From Kuschelorhynchus macadamiae (Eukaryota > Arthropoda > Insecta > Coleoptera > Curculionidae), in the NCBI GenBank assembly GCA_030620095.1, contig JAUTXW010000938.1:620001-684000 (forward strand): a DNA stretch of 64,000 nt, written 5' to 3'. Of the stretch, positions 57,882 to 64,000 are shown piece by piece. Made by a program: the position numbers and the translations under genes. How positions within the stretch are numbered: the stretch's first letter is position 1; every line of letters starts with the position of its first letter. A model generated the notes under the pieces. That model did no database searches and was not told where the DNA came from. It saw only the letters and a program-made list of their open reading frames with translations.

Positions 57882-59044
57882 TTCGCAGTGGGCTACTGCA
57901 TGCTCCCTTAGAATGAATTATCTAATCGTTGAGAAAGTCCATTTAGTAGTAATATAATTTTATTACTTTATATAAATCAGCGTTTATTTTTATAATTTTT
58001 TATGAGTTGTGCAATCCATCAAAGCCAAACTTATAAAAGGCCATTAATTGTTGCAAAAAAAGCAAAACAATATAGCTCTTGCTAGAAAACCAAGTCTAAA
58101 AGTTTGTTTTAGATACTGCAATATTTCTTGCAAATGCAATAGTCTGATCAAAGGCATTAGTGCTTTTGTGGATGTCCCTTATAATTTCGAAATGCTACAA
58201 ATATACGGTTCTGCTCAATTTTTATTGTAAGTTTAGTGCAAGTTTGCGATAAGATGTAGATTAGTTCTTTTGTCTCTAACCAAAATAATAATTCTTGTTG
58301 AAGGGACTTTTCAATTTAATATAATGTGTAATTTTTCTATAAAGCCTATACTTTATTTTAAAAAAAATGAAAATTAGGTTCCTTAATATTAAAATGTTGC
58401 TTTAGCGTCTAGTAAGGTTAAAATCCTAAAATAAATTTAATTTTAAAATTATGGCTACGTCTTGCAATTGAAACAGAATTTCCTCTTGTAAAAGCACCTG
58501 CAAGAAACATTGCGCGCAATATAGAAAAGAACAGAGTACACATTTTATTTCCCTTAAAAGATCAGACAGTTACATATTATATACACCCACATATATACAA
58601 TGAAGATATACGAATCGTCAGAATTAAAATTTAATCGAAATATTTTTACCAACAGACACTACTAAAGGTTAATAATACTACATATCTTAAGGGCACATCA
58701 GCAAAAAAGTAACTTAGGCTATAATACGGACTTATCGATAGAAAATCCTTCAGTTATCTTTTGATAATATGAATGTTTATTATATTATATATTTAGGTTG
58801 GTTATTTACGGTCTTGTTTTTTGGAACAAATGACATCGAGTATGACTTGAAGAACTTGATACTAAGGCCGTTATCATTTGATAATCATGATATTCTCTCT
58901 ACAGTTTAGTTGGAAATACCTGTTACTGAGTAATCTGAGAACGGGTGTAACTTGGGGCCTAGTAAATGAGGAAAGGTCGTTATTATATATTAAAATTTAT
59001 GAAAGGGAAATTGAACTTCCGCTGCCACAAAAAAAACCTAACTC
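57882..59044. other. AT-rich stretch without recognised genes
   Basis: A cysteine-rich snippet near 58450-58520 (SCKSTCKKHCAQY) was noted but is too short to assign. No other feature was recognised. Confidence 0.35.
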
Positions 59045-59585
59045 ATTTTAGAGCCTCCCCTCTAACACTTATAATACTTGTACGTTCTAATTTATAAAAG
59101 AAAGCTTCAAAGTTTACCGTATCAAACGCACGGCTATAATCAAAAAATAGGTCAGTGGTCTGTCGTTTACTATCTAGAGAGCTAAGTATATTATTTGTGG
59201 TTTGATACAGTATTGTTTCTGTGTTTTGGGGTTTTTACAAACCCGTGTAGGCAAGGGGACAGAATTTCATTTGATTCTATGAAATTTATTAGTTATTGAA
59301 GAGAGATTTTATTAAATAATTTACAAAACTGGTATTGCATTGCTAAGGATCTATAATTATCCATGTTACTTGCTTATTGCCTTCTTTAAAAATCGGTATA
59401 ACTTTAGAGAACTTTAGAGCTTCTTTACCCCATATTAAGAACATATTGGGGAGGTGTAATAAAGGTGCTTCAATATATTTAAGGCGTTTTTTTAATATAA
59501 AAACTGGAATTTCGTCTAGGCCTCGTGACCGTTCCGCTTTCAAGGACAGTACAGATCTCGGTACATATTTATGCATGTAGTTCAT
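59045..59585 (-). pseudogene. Non-LTR reverse transcriptase fragment
   Basis: Minus-strand frames give KAERSRGLDEIPVFILKKR near 59545, then LLHLPNMFLIWG, LKFSKVIPIFKEGNKQ near 59420, and ILSPCLHGFVKTPKHRNN near 59245. FDYSRAFDTVNFEAFFYKLE lies near 59140, ending GEALK-stop. These are fingers and palm motif A of a jockey-group reverse transcriptase, with the first catalytic Asp (FDYSRAFD) kept. Motifs B and C are missing and frames shift several times. The retained part is complementary in coverage to the pieces at 5598-6870 and 8450-8735, but a shared family is only a guess. Confidence 0.7.
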
Positions 59586-60534
59586 TCAGAGAAACAAGCT
59601 TTAGATTTTGGTAATAGACTTGTAGGTATTCTTACGGACCGTAAAACGGCCTTAAGCATGCAAGCCCGAGAGAGTATGCAAGAGTAGACCAAGACTTTCG
59701 CTAAATTGGTAAGACAAAGACTGAAAGTGCAAGGATAGAAGTAAGACCAAGATTAGCAAGGTCTTAGTTTCAATATTGCACTGTTCATGTTACAATGGTA
59801 TTTTTCTGACACTGGTTAGTTAAAATGTCTCTTGCAAACTACACATTTTTTTCATTTATTGTCTTGGCAGCATGGTCTTGGTTTCAGTATTGCACTGAAA
59901 TCTCCGTTTAATTTAAAGAAAATTTGGTCTCCAGACTTACTTTTGTATTTCTTCCAAATGTTGCAGTATTTTGTTTCAGTCAAAATGTTTAAAATTGCCA
60001 TTTTTTTCGTTTATTGCCAATTTGGAATTTTTTATACTAATTTAAAAATATATTACATATAAAAAATTTACCCTAATGGCACTTTGAAGGAAAATATACC
60101 TCAATAAAACCTGCTTTTTTGTTTTTTTTTGCTAACCATAAACTGGCTGTATGCGAAGATTGTCGTTTTACTAAATAGGCAAACAAAGGAAAATATGTAT
60201 GTACGGTAACACAATATTAAGAAGCGAATTAACAATTTTTTTTTCCCAACATAGACAATGTAAAACGACATAATTGTTTCGACAACACAATATTAATTCA
60301 CTAATATGCAGGATTAAATTTGCGCCTCAGGCAAGCAAATTAGGTGATTTAACTTTTAAAAGAAAAAGCAAAACTAAATTAATATTCTCATGGCAATACT
60401 ATGTTAGCTCAATATACTGAAGTGTTACTTACTTTTGCTCCCTAGGTAGGAAAGAGAATAGCTATTTTCTCCCTTAGGGACAAAGTGTTATGTTATAACG
60501 ACAATCCCTATTAATTAAAATGTTGACTGATTTT
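59586..60534. other. AT-rich stretch with a small direct repeat
   Basis: GTCTTAGTTTCAATATTGCA near 59761 recurs as GTCTTGGTTTCAGTATTGCA near 59876, about 114 bp apart. Nothing else was recognised. Confidence 0.4.
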
Positions 60535-61225
60535 TAGGCTTTATCTAACAACAACACAAATATACTTATTTGCACAGACTCGCAATCAGTTTTAAAAAAC
60601 CTTTCAACATTTTATTGGACATCCTCCATGTACCCTAATACGTTTATTGTAGAAATTCTTATTCGAGAAGCAAAGATGAAAAATTTTGAAATTAGGTTTT
60701 TATGGAGTAAAGCGCATTCTGGAATATGTGGCAACGAATAGGCAGATTGTTTAGCAAAAACTGTCAACTTAAAAAGTATACATTTTGATAATCATATTAT
60801 CAATACCGATTTATTCCACTTAATTTCAAAGAACATTTACAAAAAATGGGATCAACAATGGAAAAAATTTGGCCAGGAATCAAATACTTTTTACTACAAA
60901 GTACATCAGAATATCTCAACAAAACACTGGTATTATATTAAATCAATCTCTAAAAAAATCGTGTCTTCAATAATCCGCATAAAACTCAATCACGGAAGAT
61001 TTCCTAGTCACCTATATAAAATCGGTATAAAGGTGACCCCTTCTGCACATGTGGAGAATACGGTTATTTGAATCACATATTTTTTAATTGTAGATTATAT
61101 CAGTATTACTCCAATATACTTATGAATTTACTATTGAAAAATAAATTTTCCCTTCCAATTTGGCTCCCCGACGTATTAGCTTCCAATAATGCGAGCATAC
61201 TAATACAATTACACCTTTTTTAAGA
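60535..61225 (+). pseudogene. Non-LTR retrotransposon RNase H and C-terminal part
   Basis: A mostly continuous plus-strand frame reads ILICTDSQSVLKNLSTFYW near 60567 (RNase H core Asp in TDSQS), then FEIRFLWSKAHSGICGNE-stop-ADCLAKT near 60685. This matches the FxWxPSHxGIxGNExADxLAK block with its catalytic His and Asp. A C-terminal region follows with SIIRIKLNHGRFPSHLYKIG. After one frameshift comes a zinc-binding-like FCTCGEYGYLNHIFFNC near 61040, ending with a stop near 61222. The RNase H domain removes element RNA after copying and is typical of I/R1-type and some jockey elements. The reverse transcriptase is absent, so the copy is 5' truncated. A hairpin and an (AAAT)n tail follow at 61266-61335. 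Confidence 0.75.
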
Positions 61226-61265
61226 AATATAAATATTTATGTTTAATTTTTCTCACTTTTTATTT

Positions 61266-61307
61266 ATAAATAGTTTAGGTATTAATGTAAATACCTAAAC
61301 TATTTAT
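61266..61307 (+). other. Perfect 18-bp hairpin in retrotransposon 3' UTR
   Basis: The arms ATAAATAGTTTAGGTATT (61266-61283) and AATACCTAAACTATTTAT (61290-61307) are exact complements with a 6-base loop. They lie just after the RNase H reading frame and just before an AAATAAATAAATAAAT tail (about 61311-61335). The position fits a 3' RNA structure recognised by the element's reverse transcriptase. Confidence 0.8.
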
Positions 61308-61335
61308 GAATAAAAAATAAATAAATAAATCCTTC

Positions 61336-62459
61336 TCGTATATGTTATCCTTTTTTAGTGGTCCTCTTTGTTTGTCTAATACAAAAGTCGTCCAGACGGA
61401 TCCCTGGGAGTGAAGTGTGTAACAATCCGTTTTACATGTTCAGGTTTTTATTTAATTTAAATTTATTTTTTATTTCCTTCCTTTATTTAAGTGGTTATAA
61501 ATTAAATTAAATTGATTTAATTACTTACGGTCTTTTTAAAAAGGTATAAATACAATTGCGTTGCTAAAACACTTTGCTTGTAAGGCCAATTTCAAAAAAA
61601 AAAAATTTAGGCTAAGAATTTTTCCCATAGTACAAGTAAAACATTTCTTCTTGCAATATTTCGCTCAACCTCAATTAAACTTTCAACCTCTTCCTAAAGT
61701 CCTTTTAGTTAAATTGATAGTCATAATACATAAACGTTTTTAAAATTGAAAACTGCTACGAAGCGGTCGAAGTCCCGTCCCCAACAGCGACCTTGTAGGT
61801 CAGGTTTTCTCCTTCAATGCACGCAGCTTGTTAAAATAACTTAGATCGGTAGCAGATATAACATTTAACCTTTTATTTATGCCAATTTAGGACTATACAG
61901 ATAAGTTATTTGGATTATTTTATAAGAATTTGCATCTATTCAAATAATTTTATGTGTAATGTGATTTTAACTTGAATGGATTTTTTTTGTTTCAAATGAG
62001 ACGCATTTGTTTCTTTGTTTTTAGTTGTCACAACATAGACGTATCTCGAAAACGGTCTTAATAAATAAAAGCAACTTTGATATTTTTATTAGAATGCCCA
62101 GCATATTAAAGCATTTTAGGATTCCAGGCTTTATTCTAAATATATTTTAATAAGTATTTCCTATACCCTTGTTTTGTGGTTTTGAGATATTTCAATTTAA
62201 AGAGAAGAAATTGCGAAAATAGGCCTAGGTTTAATAATAAACTGCTCAAAAAATTAATCGGCATAGCAAATTTTTTCCTCATTTTTAGGAGACTGGAACT
62301 CGGAAACGCCTTAAGCGATTTTTAAAAATTAAAAAGATTCTGAAAAACCTGAAAGGCCATTATTTGTTTATTCAATAGCCTGGAGTGGCCTTTGACAAAA
62401 GTTTTTTTTGTGTTATACAGGATGTGGAAAAATATAATGTAAAAATGAAATATTTTAAC
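61336..62459. other. AT-rich stretch without recognised genes
   Basis: Nothing was recognised beyond low-complexity AT-rich sequence. Confidence 0.35.
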
Positions 62460-63491
62460 CATTGGCGTGCCGAGTTTTTAGGGTCCCCCGCAAGACTTTT
62501 CCTGGGGGCCCCTTGCTTAATTTCTCTAAAAAAAGAAGTAAACAAAAAATGTCATAAATTTATTGTCAACAAAAACCTTAACATAAAATAAAAAATAACT
62601 TTAGTAAAAAAAAGAAATAAAAAAAGGAACGAACGATATACATTTTCAGATTAATAGGTATAGGTAAACTAATAAACACAAATTAACTAAACATTAAAAA
62701 ATAACAACTATACTCAGGTTCAAGCAAAACTAAAAAATAATAAAAAACAAAGAGTACAAGAATCTTTTTCTTTGCCGGTAGACTAGACTTTTTTATTTTT
62801 GTATCGACTAGATATACTTATCAACTAGTTCGTCAATATTTAGTAGCCCTTTCGTGCTGTATTCAGATAAGAGCTAGAGAATTAAGACGTCATGTGTCAT
62901 GGTCGACTTAAGGATATTTTTAATTAATTTCAACTTTGAAAATAATCTTACAGGAAGGACAAGAAATAATTGGATTGCTGAACACAGTTCTGGTATACTA
63001 CTTAACAATAATTCTCTTTTTTTGGAAAATATAGTGTGCGAATTCAGGACTTCTATTAAGGTTTTTAATGTTGTTATACAATAATGATTTTATTTGAATT
63101 AGATCAGTTGCTAGTTGAGAAGTTAAATCATTTGAATATTTCTCCACTAATAACTGAGCTTTTTTCGTTTAACCAATATCTGAGGATTTAAAATTGAAAT
63201 TGTTGATTAAACGGTTTTAAACGCAGTAAATCTTTTATATAGCTACTACATTATTACTATTACATCTAAATACGCATTAAGTACTGTCACTTCCAAATTT
63301 TTCAGAGGGTTTATATATTACGTTATTTTATTATTATCATTTCCAATGTATCCGATGGTTGCAAAAACCGCTATTTTTTTTTAGTTATAGAAAAAATATT
63401 TTATTTGAATACCCTGTTTAATTTGGAGGCCCCCTAGTAGCCGGGACCCCCCCGCGCCGCGGGACCTACGGGCCCCTTATACACGCCACTG
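62460..63491. mobile_element. hAT element, non-autonomous, copy 2
   Basis: The ends are CATTGGCGTGCCGAG (62460) and the complement CAGTGGCGTGTATAAGGGGC (ending 63491). Flanks ATTTTAAC and TTTTTATC agree at 6 of 8 positions, a decayed 8-bp duplication. The interior parallels copy 1 at 56877-57873 throughout (GCAAGACTTTTC, ACGAACGATAT, GCCGGTAGACTAGACTTTTT), including the broken minus-strand transposase part near 63086-63310. Copy 2 is older by its flanks. Confidence 0.8.
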
Positions 63492-63594
63492 TTTTTATCT
63501 CTCTGCACCTCTTGCAATAGTTATTCTAAAACTTTCAAATTAATCACATTTAGAAGCTTTGTTCGATATCTCGGGTCGTATTTGGTAGTTTTTT
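63492..63594. other. Spacer
   Basis: Nothing was recognised. Confidence 0.3.
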
Positions 63595-63905
63595 AAATTT
63601 TTTTGTTTAGAAAAAAAGCTAAAGGGTATTTTCAAAAAGTCTGTTGTGTCTTGCATTTTTTTCTTTAGAAAAAAAGTGACGCGGTATTTTCAAAAAGTTT
63701 GTATATTTTTGAATTAAAAAATTACAAATTTCTATGAGTTCTTACAATTAATTTAAAACTTTCAGAATTTTATTATCCCAGCTTTTCTGAACACAGAAGT
63801 ATAGCGGTTTTGCACTTTTTTGTTTAGAAAAAAAGTCACAGGGTATTCTCAAAAAGTCTGTATTTTTGAAATTACATAAGTTACAAATTTCTATGTGCTC
63901 TTTTT
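63595..63905 (+). repeat. Three imperfect tandem copies of a short repeat
   Basis: The block TTTTTTGTTTAGAAAAAAAG, then GGTATTTTCAAAAAGTCTGT occurs near 63596, 63656 and 63820. The second and third copies continue with TTTTTGAA...TTACAAATTTCTATG. Unit spacing is about 60 and 165 bp. Confidence 0.65.
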
Positions 63906-64000
63906 ATTAACGTGGAACTTAAGCAAACTAAGAAGACTAAGCAACTAAACAAACGACGCATATTATGAAACCAATCAGATTTCGTCGAGGGTCTTCGAGT

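Noticed and set aside
58450..58520. Cysteine-rich snippet (SCKSTCKKHCAQY)
   Set aside because: It recalls a CXC-type domain but is too short and interrupted by a stop.

Overview
The window looks like intergenic or intronic DNA from an insect nuclear genome, plausibly a beetle, although the order cannot be fixed from this sequence alone. It is very AT-rich, has long (TA)n microsatellites, and contains no long intact host gene, no operons and no bacterial signals. It is packed with decayed transposons of families common in insects: mariner/Tc1/IS630-like, pogo-like and hAT DNA elements, non-LTR retrotransposons, one Ty3/gypsy integrase remnant, a possible Penelope-like remnant, tRNA-derived SINE heads, and many palindromic MITE-like repeats. 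Host-gene signal is limited to one short-chain dehydrogenase exon (17336-17481), two weaker candidate exons (32496-32576 and 33551-33652), and a sequence matching a recursive splice site (41761).

Layout. 0-5 kb: a palindromic repeat, a hierarchical tandem-repeat element (1742-3619), then the N-terminal piece of a mariner-like transposase. 5.6-8.7 kb: a non-LTR retrotransposon 3' part on the minus strand, plus a second, inverted copy of its reverse transcriptase core. 10.3-11.7 kb: a second tandem-repeat element copy, abutted by a pogo-like element with 22-24 bp inverted ends. 13.4-15.7 kb: an IS630-like transposase pseudogene inside a larger pair of 29-bp inverted repeats. 15.8-18.2 kb: a large palindrome enclosing a mariner-like transposase remnant and the dehydrogenase exon. 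21-25.9 kb: SINE heads, a palindromic MITE and a gypsy integrase fragment cut off by a (TA)n tract. 26-40 kb: mostly unassigned AT-rich DNA with a reverse-oriented tandem-repeat copy (30.2-31.6 kb), candidate exons, long (TA)n tracts and a degraded reverse transcriptase.

40-48.8 kb: a local duplication, then a nearly full-length non-LTR retrotransposon (42300-46653, minus strand) with ORF1, endonuclease and reverse transcriptase. It is bordered on both sides by (TA)n, and (TA)n also replaces its catalytic motif. Further on lie another tandem-repeat copy and a foldback element. 52-57.9 kb: tandem-repeat and direct-repeat copies, a possible Penelope-like remnant, a TA-flanked element with about 270-bp inverted ends (55519-56606), and a hAT element with an 8-bp target duplication (56877-57873). 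59-63.5 kb: two more non-LTR fragments, one ending in a perfect 18-bp hairpin, and a second hAT copy. The window closes with a short tandem repeat.

No set of genes here works together as a pathway. The organising theme is repeated colonisation by mobile elements, many with long inverted arms. The most unusual structures are the six-copy tandem-repeat family with repeated ATGGCGG motifs, the dehydrogenase exon enclosed by transposon inverted repeats, and the (TA)n-bounded retrotransposon.
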